NCBI GenBank assembly: GCA_016934855.1 | Contig: JAFGSA010000046.1 | Span: 108,050 to 172,049 of the forward strand | Reading direction: 5' to 3' | Source: Elusimicrobiota bacterium | GTDB lineage: Bacteria > CG03 > SLGR01 > JAFGSA01 | Length of the DNA stretch: 64,000 nt | Part shown: one piece after another, positions 1 to 8,019 of the stretch | Layout of the letters: the number at the start of each line of letters is the position of its first letter | Position numbering within the stretch: position 1 is the first letter of the stretch | Position numbers and translations under genes: made by a program | The notes under the pieces: model-generated | Databases searched by the model: none | What the model was told of the DNA's origin: nothing | The model's input: the letters and a program-made list of their open reading frames with translations, nothing else

Positions 1-2118
1 TCTGTCGCAGAACTCGTTAACGTATTTCCTGGAGATATTTATCATCTTGTTCATCAGGAAAAATCCCGTAACGTCATACCTGTCTTTTATTTCTTTCATG
101 TAATCAACGGCTCTCCCGGGGCTGAATATCTGCGTCAGCCTGCCGAACGAGGAGGCGCAGAAAACACAGGAATGCGGACAGCCCTGCTGCATTATCAGCG
201 GAGCTATAAGTATACCGCTCTCATTGAAATCCCTCAAAACCTGTTTCGTCTCCTCATCGGTATTCCCGTATTCGCGGTTATGCCTGTAACGGTATTTATC
301 GATAGGCAGACCGGTGAAATCGGGAACTTCGGGAAAGACCTCCCCCGGATCATTCAGCAGTTTGCCGTCTTCTATCTTCAGGCCGGGCATGCCCGATATA
401 TCAATACCGCTTCTGAGGGCAGTCAGCATCTTGAAAAGGGGTTTTTCCCCCGCGCCCTTCACTATATAATCGATACTCCCGCTGTTAGCGAGTATCAGCG
501 GATACATGTAGGGATCGAAACCTCCTACTATGATCAGGGGATTATATTTATCTTTTATGTACCTGGTGAACGCAAGCGCAAATACGATCGAAGCCTCTGT
601 ATGGAGCTCATAAGGAATGGATATGAGTATCGCGTCATATCCCTTAAGTTCGGTCTTCTTCTCGAGGCGTTCCATTAACGAGTTTACCGCCGGGTCTTGA
701 GCCCCGTTAGCATAATCCAGGATCCTCTGTGTTTCGCAGAAGATCTCCTTTCCTATTCTGTCTACGGAAGGACCGAACCTGTTATCGTAATTGACCCTGA
801 TATGCAGATCATCCTGGTCTATATCGAACCCGTTTTTCCTGAGATACGAGGTTATCTGGGATATACTCAGCGGCAGGAGCATCGAATAATCAAGCCTGTC
901 GTCGCCCTCATCCGCTACGTCTATCAGGTCCGGGACCCTTATTATCTTGACCCTGAACCGTTCACCTTCTTTCGGCCCGCGCATCTGCGATATCCCGAGG
1001 TTCTCCCTGGCGGCATCCTTACTGTCCAGCTCGATAAACCTGTAAATATACTCGAAACTGAGGTCATATCTTCCCTGTGCCTGATAAGCCAGCCCGAGCC
1101 TCATCAAGACGTGCTTCGAGGGTTCGATCTTTTCCGCTTTTCTGAACTCCCTGACAGCAGAGCCGTAATCTCCCATATAATAGTATACCCCTCCCAGATC
1201 GCGGAATAAGCGCTCGTCTTCCATCCCCAGTCTCGCCGCTTCGCTGAAATCCGAGGCTGCCTGCCTGAACTCCGCCGCGGATATCGCGTAATCCTCTTCG
1301 TCTTCGTTTCTGCAGGCATATATCCCCCCGGCCGCGACATCCGCGTCTATACCCTTTTCGTCATATTCCATACCCAGTAATTCGGCGCGGTTTTTCAGGG
1401 CTTTCCTGTAGTGGCTCCTCCCCTTGTCATAATACGCGAGCCGCAGGCATTTTTGCAGGCTGCCGGACGATATCCCGGAACCCGCAGCTTCTTTCAGTAC
1501 CTTTATCGCGGATTCATAATCTTTCTTCTCCTTATATACTTCCGAAAGGGCCTCGTACAGGCGGGAGTTCCCCGGGTTTAGTCCTATGGCTTTCCTGAGA
1601 ACATTTTCCGCAGAATCGATGTCTTTCCTGTGCCTGTACACCCGGCCCAGACCTGCGAGGGCCTTCTCGTTATCGGGGTTCATGCTGCGGGCTTTTTCGA
1701 ATTCCTCGAATGCCCTGTCATCCATGCCCAGTCCGGAATATATCCTGCCGAGGTCTGTATGGACGTCTTCCGAGACATAACCCTTCTCCAGGGCATCTTC
1801 GAGTTTTTCCGCTGCGAGCCGGAGTCTGTTCGCTCCTTCATGTATCCTGCCGAGTTCGGCCAGGATCTCTCCGTCGCTCCGGTCCAGCTTTGCGGCTTTT
1901 TCGAACTCCGATATGGCCATGTCCGCCATACCCATCTTCCTGTATATCCTGCCCATGTCCTTCCTGGCATGTACCTCGTCGAACCCCTCGCAGATGGCTT
2001 CTTCCAGCTCTTTTACGGCCTCACTGTATTTTCCCTTCTTTTCGAGTTCGCAGGCCGAATCAAAAAGCCTGCCCGGGATATCGCCGCCTTTTTCCCTGCT
2101 ATTTACCCGTTTTCCCAT
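1..2118 (-). CDS. TPR / cobalamin-binding-like / radical SAM protein (3'-truncated by window edge)
   Basis: The gene runs off the left edge, so the C-terminus is missing; 706 codons are visible. About nine TPR motifs occupy residues 20-370, a B12-binding-like region follows at about 388-620 (IIRVPDL…, then a VGGFDPYMYP segment), and the rSAM cysteines are C647, C651 and C654 in CPHSCVFC. No DxHxxG cobalamin-ligand motif is seen, so if B12 binds it is probably without a protein histidine ligand. The ATG at 2116-2118 lies inside the end of the upstream gene (20-bp overlap). It is a clear tandem sister of the upstream gene: both carry the same TPR-array interruption (KALKxR…GIDAD…GGIxACR). B12-rSAM enzymes typically methylate or rearrange unactivated carbons; the substrate here is unknown. 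Confidence 0.93.
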   Translation of the reverse strand, partial: MGKRVNSREKGGDIPGRLFDSACELEKKGKYSEAVKELEEAICEGFDEVHARKDMGRIYRKMGMADMAISEFEKAAKLDRSDGEILAELGRIHEGANRLRLAAEKLEDALEKGYVSEDVHTDLGRIYSGLGMDDRAFEEFEKARSMNPDNEKALAGLGRVYRHRKDIDSAENVLRKAIGLNPGNSRLYEALSEVYKEKKDYESAIKVLKEAAGSGISSGSLQKCLRLAYYDKGRSHYRKALKNRAELLGMEYDEKGIDADVAAGGIYACRNEDEEDYAISAAEFRQAASDFSEAARLGMEDERLFRDLGGVYYYMGDYGSAVREFRKAEKIEPSKHVLMRLGLAYQAQGRYDLSFEYIYRFIELDSKDAARENLGISQMRGPKEGERFRVKIIRVPDLIDVADEGDDRLDYSMLLPLSISQITSYLRKNGFDIDQDDLHIRVNYDNRFGPSVDRIGKEIFCETQRILDYANGAQDPAVNSLMERLEKKTELKGYDAILISIPYELHTEASIVFALAFTRYIKDKYNPLIIVGGFDPYMYPLILANSGSIDYIVKGAGEKPLFKMLTALRSGIDISGMPGLKIEDGKLLNDPGEVFPEVPDFTGLPIDKYRYRHNREYGNTDEETKQVLRDFNESGILIAPLIMQQGCPHSCVFCASSFGRLTQIFSPGRAVDYMKEIKDRYDVTGFFLMNKMINISRKYVNEFCDR

Positions 2119-5100
2119 GATCCGTCTTCTTCCGCTCCGCTATCGCTTTCCTGACTTTATCGTACACCCTTGCGATCTGTCTCTTATCGCTGTATCTGGT
2201 ATACAGAAAATAGACAAAATGGGTATCTTCGAAATCGGGTATACCTTCTTTCTCGCCGATTGCCGCGGCTACGCGGTTATACCTCTCTATTATCTGGTCG
2301 AATTTATTCTCCCAGGAAAGCCCCTTGATCTCATCGTAGCCGTATTTCAGCCCCCGTATGTTCCTGAGAGGGTAATCATCGAATTTCACCCTGAATACAT
2401 TTTTCACACCGTACCTGTGCGGGTATAAGAAAAGCTTGCTCCCCTCCCTCAGGTAGAGCATGTTATAATAGAATCTATTGACATGCTCCTTGTTATTCTC
2501 GATAAAATCGAGCGTCTCCCTGAAATCCTCTTCGGTCTCGTGGGGATAACCGCATATGATCTCAAGGCGCGTCCAGATACCGGCCTCGTCCGTCGATCTC
2601 AGTATCTCCCTCATATGGACCGGGCTTATGCTCTTGTTTATATATTTCAGCATCCTGGGACTCGCGGTCTCCATCCCGTACACGAGGCTTATACAGCCCG
2701 CGGCCCTCATCTTTTTCAGGAGATCCTCATCGAATATCTCCCCTCTCACGCAATCCGACCATAGGACCTTCAGCCCCTCCTCCAGTATCCTGTCGCAGAA
2801 TTCATCGACATATTTCCTTGTAATATTCAGTGTCCTGTTGATGAAAAAGAATCCCGTCACGTCATGTTTCTGCTTGATGTCTTTCATATATTCCACCGCG
2901 GTCTTAGGGCTCATCATGTTTACCATACGGCCTGCGCTCGCGGCGCAGAAAATACAGCTGTGCGGGCAGCTCTGCTGCATCATGAAAGGCGAAATAAGGA
3001 TCCCGCTGCGGTTGAACTCGCTTAGAATGGTTTTTGTCTCTTCGTCGGCCCCGTCGAGCCTGCGGCGGCCCCGGTACCTGTACATCCGGATGGGCAGACC
3101 TTCGAAATCCGGCCTTACCGCCGCAACGTGCTTTATATTTCTGACCGATTTCCCGTCTTTGTCCAGCGAGAAATCAGGCAGCTTGCTTATATCCAGCCCG
3201 TGCTCAAGGGCGGTGAGAAGCTTAATGAGGGGCTTCTCCCCCTCTCCCCTTATTATAAAATCGATATTGTCGCTGTTTTCCTTTATCACCGGGTACATAT
3301 AATCGTCGAAACCGCCCACGACGATAACCGGATTATACTTCTTCTTGAGATACCTGGACAGCGAAAGAGCGAACATATCCGCGCTCTCGTTATCGAATAC
3401 CAGGGGAATAGACAGGAGGATCACGTCGTATCCTTTCATCTTCGTTTTCTTTTCCACCTTCTCCATGACGGCATCCATCAGGGGGTCTTCCGCCCCTCTC
3501 ACATACGCCGCCACCCTCTTCCTGTCGACGAATATATCCTTGTCTATCCTTTCATCTTCCGGGCCGAACCTGTTGTCTATATTTATCTTTATGTACAGGT
3601 CGTCCTGGTCGATATTTATTCCGTTTGATCTCAGGTATGCCGCTATGCGCGCTATCCCCAGCGGCATGAGGAAAGTGTGGTCCAGCTCGGCATCTTCATC
3701 CTTTATCAGGACGGGCATCTTGATGATCTTGACGGCCGGCCTTCCCTGCGAGTTCTTCCGGGAGTTGGCTTTCGCGTACTCGAGCAGGCGCCTGTTGTCT
3801 TCAATATCATTTTCGCTGTCTATCTCCTGATATCTGTATATCTGCTCCAGGCTCAGATCCAGGCGTTTCTGCGCCTGGTACATGAGCCCCAGCCTTACGA
3901 TAGACTGCCTGGAAGGATACCTTTGCGCGATCCTTTCGAACTCCCTGGCGGCCGGACCGTATTCGCCGGTATAATAATAGACGGAACCCAGCCCCTTGTA
4001 TACGCACTCATCGTCAAAACCCAGCCTTATCGCTTCTTTAAAATCCGCCCCGGCTTTTTTGAACTCCGGGTTTGCCAGTTCATAATCTTCTTTTTTCTCT
4101 TCCCTGCAGGCTAATATGCCGCCTGATTCAGAATCGGCATCTATACCCGGCTCACCGGTTTTCATGCCCAGCGCCTTATTTCTCTTTTTTAGCGCCCGCT
4201 GCAGGTTGCACTGCCCTTTTTCAAAATAGATCTTCCCCAGGTATCTCGCAAGGTCTTCGGCGGCGACACCTTTCTTAAGAGCTTTACTCAGGATCCTGAC
4301 AGAAGAATCATATTCGCCCCCGGCCTCATAAACCCGGCTTATTTCCATGTATACTTCCGGGTCCGAGGGTTCCTTAGCCGACAGCTTTTTCAATATTTTC
4401 AACGCCCCTTTAAAATCGCCGAGCTTCGTCAGCGACCTTGCCGAACCTATGCATGCCTTGTGAAAATGCCCATCCGATTTCCCGGCCTCCCTGAACTGGC
4501 ACAGCGCCTGATCGTATTTCTTCCGGCCGTAAAGGACCTCCCCGAACTCCACCCTCATATCCGCGGTATCATATCCTTTCGCGATCGCCTCACTGAATTT
4601 CCCTTCTGCGGACTCGAGTCTGCCCTGCCCGCAGTATACCCTCCCTATATCAGCCAGGACCTCCCCGTCCGAGGGATCCGCCTCTGCTGCCCGCTCCAGT
4701 TCCGCCAGCGCCTTTCCGTACGACTTCTTCTTCAGGTACGCCAGGCCCAGGTCCCTTACCACGCGGTTCCCGCTGTAGTTTTTCTCATATATCGCCGTCC
4801 TGAATTCCCTGATGGCGGAATCGTAATCACCCATAACGTAATATACGCGGCCGGCCTCGGAATAGACCTCCCCGTCATCCGGATTGAGCCGCTGCGCCGC
4901 GCCGAACTCTTCCAGGGCGGAGGGATACTCGCCTTTCTTGAAATAGACCATCCCGAGGCACTTGCGGACATGTTCCGGATTAAACCCGTGCTCGAGGGCT
5001 TTTCTGAACTGTTCCGCGGCCAGGTCATACCTGCCTGTTTTTTCATGCTCCACGGCCAGGCTGAAATACCTGTCCGCGTCACCGCCGCCCGGACCGGGGA

Positions 5101-5146
5101 TTCCTTTGCTGCCGCCTTTCTGCGGGTCTGAGTTTTTCTTAACCAT
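2099..5146 (-). CDS. TPR / cobalamin-binding-like / radical SAM protein
   Basis: A 1015-residue protein. About twelve TPR motifs fill residues 25-460. A B12-binding-like Rossmann region lies at about 470-700 (LMPLGIARIAAYLRSNG, IVVGGFDDYMYP, IIRGEGEKPL), followed by rSAM with C727, C731, C734 (CPHSCIFC). The barrel keeps the YGMETASPRML and IICGYPHETEEDF motifs typical of B12-dependent rSAM enzymes. There is no SPASM tail. It is the closest relative of the truncated downstream gene, including the KALKKR…GIDADSESGGILACR interruption inside the TPRs, so this pair is a tandem duplication. The start is ATG at 5144-5146, 31 nt after the previous stop. TPR arrays fused to B12-rSAM are uncommon; a protein-binding role for the solenoid is inferred. 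Confidence 0.95.
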   Translation of the reverse strand: MVKKNSDPQKGGSKGIPGPGGGDADRYFSLAVEHEKTGRYDLAAEQFRKALEHGFNPEHVRKCLGMVYFKKGEYPSALEEFGAAQRLNPDDGEVYSEAGRVYYVMGDYDSAIREFRTAIYEKNYSGNRVVRDLGLAYLKKKSYGKALAELERAAEADPSDGEVLADIGRVYCGQGRLESAEGKFSEAIAKGYDTADMRVEFGEVLYGRKKYDQALCQFREAGKSDGHFHKACIGSARSLTKLGDFKGALKILKKLSAKEPSDPEVYMEISRVYEAGGEYDSSVRILSKALKKGVAAEDLARYLGKIYFEKGQCNLQRALKKRNKALGMKTGEPGIDADSESGGILACREEKKEDYELANPEFKKAGADFKEAIRLGFDDECVYKGLGSVYYYTGEYGPAAREFERIAQRYPSRQSIVRLGLMYQAQKRLDLSLEQIYRYQEIDSENDIEDNRRLLEYAKANSRKNSQGRPAVKIIKMPVLIKDEDAELDHTFLMPLGIARIAAYLRSNGINIDQDDLYIKINIDNRFGPEDERIDKDIFVDRKRVAAYVRGAEDPLMDAVMEKVEKKTKMKGYDVILLSIPLVFDNESADMFALSLSRYLKKKYNPVIVVGGFDDYMYPVIKENSDNIDFIIRGEGEKPLIKLLTALEHGLDISKLPDFSLDKDGKSVRNIKHVAAVRPDFEGLPIRMYRYRGRRRLDGADEETKTILSEFNRSGILISPFMMQQSCPHSCIFCAASAGRMVNMMSPKTAVEYMKDIKQKHDVTGFFFINRTLNITRKYVDEFCDRILEEGLKVLWSDCVRGEIFDEDLLKKMRAAGCISLVYGMETASPRMLKYINKSISPVHMREILRSTDEAGIWTRLEIICGYPHETEEDFRETLDFIENNKEHVNRFYYNMLYLREGSKLFLYPHRYGVKNVFRVKFDDYPLRNIRGLKYGYDEIKGLSWENKFDQIIERYNRVAAAIGEKEGIPDFEDTHFVYFLYTRYSDKRQIARVYDKVRKAIAERKKTDHGKTGK

Positions 5147-5177
5147 ATATGTCTGTTCCCATTTTCCTCATCAAATC

Positions 5178-6887
5178 CTAAAAATCTATCTGCCTTGCTT
5201 CTCTTGGTATTATACCCCTGACACAGCTCGTATTACAATACCTGTAAAATTTTTTCTCCGCGATCGCCTTTCTCAAGGACTGCATGATGCTGTTGTTCCA
5301 TATCTCCGCCAGGCTGTTTTCGCTTATATCGCCCAGGGGCATATGCGTGCAGAAGCCGTGTATTATGACCGAGCCGCCCGCACATACGCCGAACTGCTGC
5401 CAGGGAAGGTAACATGAAATATCATCATATGTACTCTCATGTCTGCCGCCCTGGACTGCGCAGCTGCCTTCAGGAACGCTCTTCACCGTGACGGGCAGAG
5501 AACTTATGACCTGTATATTGCATTCCTGAGCCTGCGATCTGATGTCTTTCAGGGCTTTTCCTATGAAATCCGCCACTTCGGGTGCCTCGTAGAAACACCC
5601 TTCCTTATTGATGCTGCTGTCCAGCGGCACCAGATGCAGTCTGTCCATATTGTTCTCCTTCAGGAAATCGATTACACCGGGCAGATCCCTGTAGTTCTCT
5701 TCCATAACGACCATCTGCATGGAAAGCCCCTGCCGGCGGCCCGACCGCCCTTGCCGGCGGCCGTTAACCATCTCCAGCCTTTTCCTGAGTTCATTAAAAT
5801 CCGCTCCCACCCGTATCTTTTCATAGGTCTCCCGGACGATCCCGTCTATCGAGAAAATCAGGTTCACGTCGGTCTCGCTCAATAAGCCTGCCCATCGCTC
5901 GTCTATAGGCAGCCCGCTCGTAAGTATGTGCTGGCGCAATCCTTCGCATTCCGCGGCTTTCTCAAACAGCCCGTCGAAAAACGGCGACAGGAACACTTCT
6001 CCGCCCTGCCATGTTATCTGCTCCAGAAACGGAAGCATTCCCTTTATCTCCACGGCCGTCTCCGCCGGCAGTTCCCACGGATGCTTCCTGACTTCGCACA
6101 TAATACACTTCATATTGCACCTGCTTGTCAAAGCCGCGGTAAGGCTCCTGGGCTTCGATGCAAGTATGCTCTTACCCCGGCATATCTCTATCTCGTTGAT
6201 TATCCTGTTTTTAAACCAGGGCTTATCCTTATTTTCGCTTATCAGCCCGGCTCTTATGAACTGCTCCTCCGCCCTGTCATTCATGCCGCTCTCCCTGTAT
6301 ATACTTCCCAGCCTGATCCTTAGGAACTCGTTTTCAAAATCCTTCTCCGCGGCTTTCTCGAGTTCTCTTTTTACAGCTCCCGTATCGCCGGATATCATTT
6401 TAATTCGCGCAAGCTCATAATTTATCTGACCGTTAGCCGGATCATGCTCGGATGCCAGGGTCATTTCTTTTTCTGCCATACGCCAGTTACCCATAGAATA
6501 ATAAAGCTTCCCCATCTCCCTCCTGAACTCGCTGTTTTCGGGAGACATCCTTACGGCTCTGCTCAGAGACTCGAATGCCGGCTCATATTCCCCTTTTTCC
6601 GAATAAGCGCGGCCCAGTTCCTTATGCAGATCCGCGGACTCCATGCCCCGCTCTATAACGGATCTCAGCAGTTCTATGGCTTTATCGTGTTCCCCTCTGT
6701 CACAATACAACCTGCCCATATCCCTGTACACCCGCGCCCTGTCATATCCTTTTTCAGCAGCCGTTTCGAGTTCGGCTATCGCCTCTTCGTACATTCCCGC
6801 ATTCTCGTATTCACGGGCAAGTTCCGCGTTAAGCTCCCCTTTTTCCGGTTCACTGTTTATGGCTCTTTTGATATCTTCTATATCCAT
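5178..6887 (-). CDS. TPR-radical SAM-SPASM protein
   Basis: A 569-residue group A protein. Six or so TPR motifs at residues 1-215 begin with the MDIEDIK-type cap shared by several array members. The linker (NRIINEIEI) leads to rSAM with C257, C261, C264 (CNMKCIMC), then WQGGEVFLS and FSIDG. The SPASM-like tail has CYLPWQQ, a lone IHGFC where most paralogues have CxC, EIWN and CNTSC. Residues around 375-390 contain a perfect-looking heptad duplication (GRRQGRS/GRRQGLS) encoded by a 21-bp tandem DNA repeat. The start at 6885-6887 follows the upstream stop by 11 nt; no strong Shine-Dalgarno is visible. Substrate unknown. Confidence 0.95.
   Translation of the reverse strand: MDIEDIKRAINSEPEKGELNAELAREYENAGMYEEAIAELETAAEKGYDRARVYRDMGRLYCDRGEHDKAIELLRSVIERGMESADLHKELGRAYSEKGEYEPAFESLSRAVRMSPENSEFRREMGKLYYSMGNWRMAEKEMTLASEHDPANGQINYELARIKMISGDTGAVKRELEKAAEKDFENEFLRIRLGSIYRESGMNDRAEEQFIRAGLISENKDKPWFKNRIINEIEICRGKSILASKPRSLTAALTSRCNMKCIMCEVRKHPWELPAETAVEIKGMLPFLEQITWQGGEVFLSPFFDGLFEKAAECEGLRQHILTSGLPIDERWAGLLSETDVNLIFSIDGIVRETYEKIRVGADFNELRKRLEMVNGRRQGRSGRRQGLSMQMVVMEENYRDLPGVIDFLKENNMDRLHLVPLDSSINKEGCFYEAPEVADFIGKALKDIRSQAQECNIQVISSLPVTVKSVPEGSCAVQGGRHESTYDDISCYLPWQQFGVCAGGSVIIHGFCTHMPLGDISENSLAEIWNNSIMQSLRKAIAEKKFYRYCNTSCVRGIIPREARQIDF
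5731..5762. repeat. 21-bp tandem direct repeat inside a radical SAM gene
   Basis: The 11-mer tgccggcggcc occurs at 5731 and again at 5752, the visible core of an in-frame 21-bp duplication. On the minus strand it encodes two heptads, GRRQGRS and GRRQGLS, in the rSAM domain just before the LSMQMVVMEENY strand. Paralogues have a short variable loop here, so the insertion is probably tolerated. It looks like slippage and is not found elsewhere in the window by eye. Confidence 0.7.
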
Positions 6888-6898
6888 AGGTATAAATC

Positions 6899-7990
6899 TT
6901 AGTCTATCCGGAGCACTCCGCTGGGTATCACTCCGGAAACACAGCTTATATTGCAGCAGTCGCCGTTACCGCCGGACGCCACTTTCCTCCTTATTTCTCT
7001 GAATTTTTCGCCGTTCCATATCTCCAGGATGCCGGAATCGTTTGCATTCCCGAAGCCGCCGAAAGGGCACAGACAATGAAGCGCTACTTCTCCGTCGGAA
7101 GATACGATCATCTGCTGCCACGGATAGAGGCAGCCCGGTCCCCCGTTCTGCTTGTCTTTATCCCGCGGGCGCCGGGCAGCATCACTGGCCGTTTGTCCCG
7201 GACTTATCGGCAGCCCGTTTATTATCCTGAACCCGTTTTTTTCCGCGGCCTTATAGAGCCTGTCCAGCGACCTTTTCATACCTTCTTTTACTTCATGCTC
7301 ATTATAGATCGAAGAAGGGTCGTTTATACTGCTCTTAAGCGGTACGATTATAAGCTGATTTATCCGGTGCTTCTTCATGAAACCCGCCGCTTCGCCTATA
7401 TCGTCAATGTTTTCCTTCAGACCCACCATCTGCATGGAGAGGTTGATGCCGCCCGAACCGTCTTTATGCCCGTCTTTGTACCTATTGAGCATATCAAGAT
7501 TGGAAGTCAGCTTCTCGAACCGGGCGCCGGTACGGATCTTCTCGTATGTTTCCTTACGCACGCCATCTATGGATAAGGTCAGGTTGACACGGGCCCCCGT
7601 AAGAATCCGGGCCCACCTTTCATCAATGAGCAGCCCGTTTGTGGCGATGTTCTGAAAAAGCCCGGGCCAAGAAGCCGCTTGAGTGAAGAGCCCCTCAAAG
7701 ATATCCGAGAGGAATACCTCGCCGCCAAGCCAGGTCACGAACTCAAGGTATCTGAACATATCCCTGACCTCTCCGATGACCTTTGCCGACAGATCGGGAG
7801 CGCCGTCTTTTGAGTCGCACATGATACAGTTAAGATTACATCTCGTAGTCAGCCTGACTACCAGGCTTCTCGGCCTGGATTCCAGAACGGTCTTTTTCTG
7901 TGCGATCTCGATCTCGTTCAGCTTCCTGTTATTGAGCCTGTCTCTACCCGTCATTTTGTCTCTATTCCTGTCTGCCTCTTCAGTCTTCAC
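6899..7990 (-). CDS. Radical SAM-SPASM protein lacking TPRs
   Basis: A 363-residue group A member without a TPR solenoid. The array linker survives (NNRKLNEIEIAQKKTVLESRPR), which suggests derivation from a TPR-bearing paralogue by N-terminal loss. The rSAM cysteines are C51, C55, C58 (CNLNCIMC). WLGGEVFLS, TNGLLIDERWA and LSIDG are intact, and the tail has CLYPWQQ, HCLC, EIWN and CNISC. A charged insertion (TASDAARRPRDKDKQ) precedes the first tail cysteine. The start is GTG at 7988-7990, supported by AAGGA four bases upstream (7995-7999). All catalytic motifs are present, so it looks functional rather than a remnant. Confidence 0.94.
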   Translation of the reverse strand: MKTEEADRNRDKMTGRDRLNNRKLNEIEIAQKKTVLESRPRSLVVRLTTRCNLNCIMCDSKDGAPDLSAKVIGEVRDMFRYLEFVTWLGGEVFLSDIFEGLFTQAASWPGLFQNIATNGLLIDERWARILTGARVNLTLSIDGVRKETYEKIRTGARFEKLTSNLDMLNRYKDGHKDGSGGINLSMQMVGLKENIDDIGEAAGFMKKHRINQLIIVPLKSSINDPSSIYNEHEVKEGMKRSLDRLYKAAEKNGFRIINGLPISPGQTASDAARRPRDKDKQNGGPGCLYPWQQMIVSSDGEVALHCLCPFGGFGNANDSGILEIWNGEKFREIRRKVASGGNGDCCNISCVSGVIPSGVLRID

Positions 7991-8019
7991 GATTTCCTTC
8001 TGATAAACGATCCTTTATT

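Noticed and set aside
388..2118. Classical DxHxxG cobalamin-binding histidine motif in the B12-like domains
   Set aside because: I could not find it in any of the five group C proteins, so only 'cobalamin-binding-like' is claimed.
6899..7990. Short rSAM genes without TPRs as pseudogenes
   Set aside because: All rSAM and tail motifs are intact, the frame is open and the start has a good Shine-Dalgarno. They look like compact functional forms.
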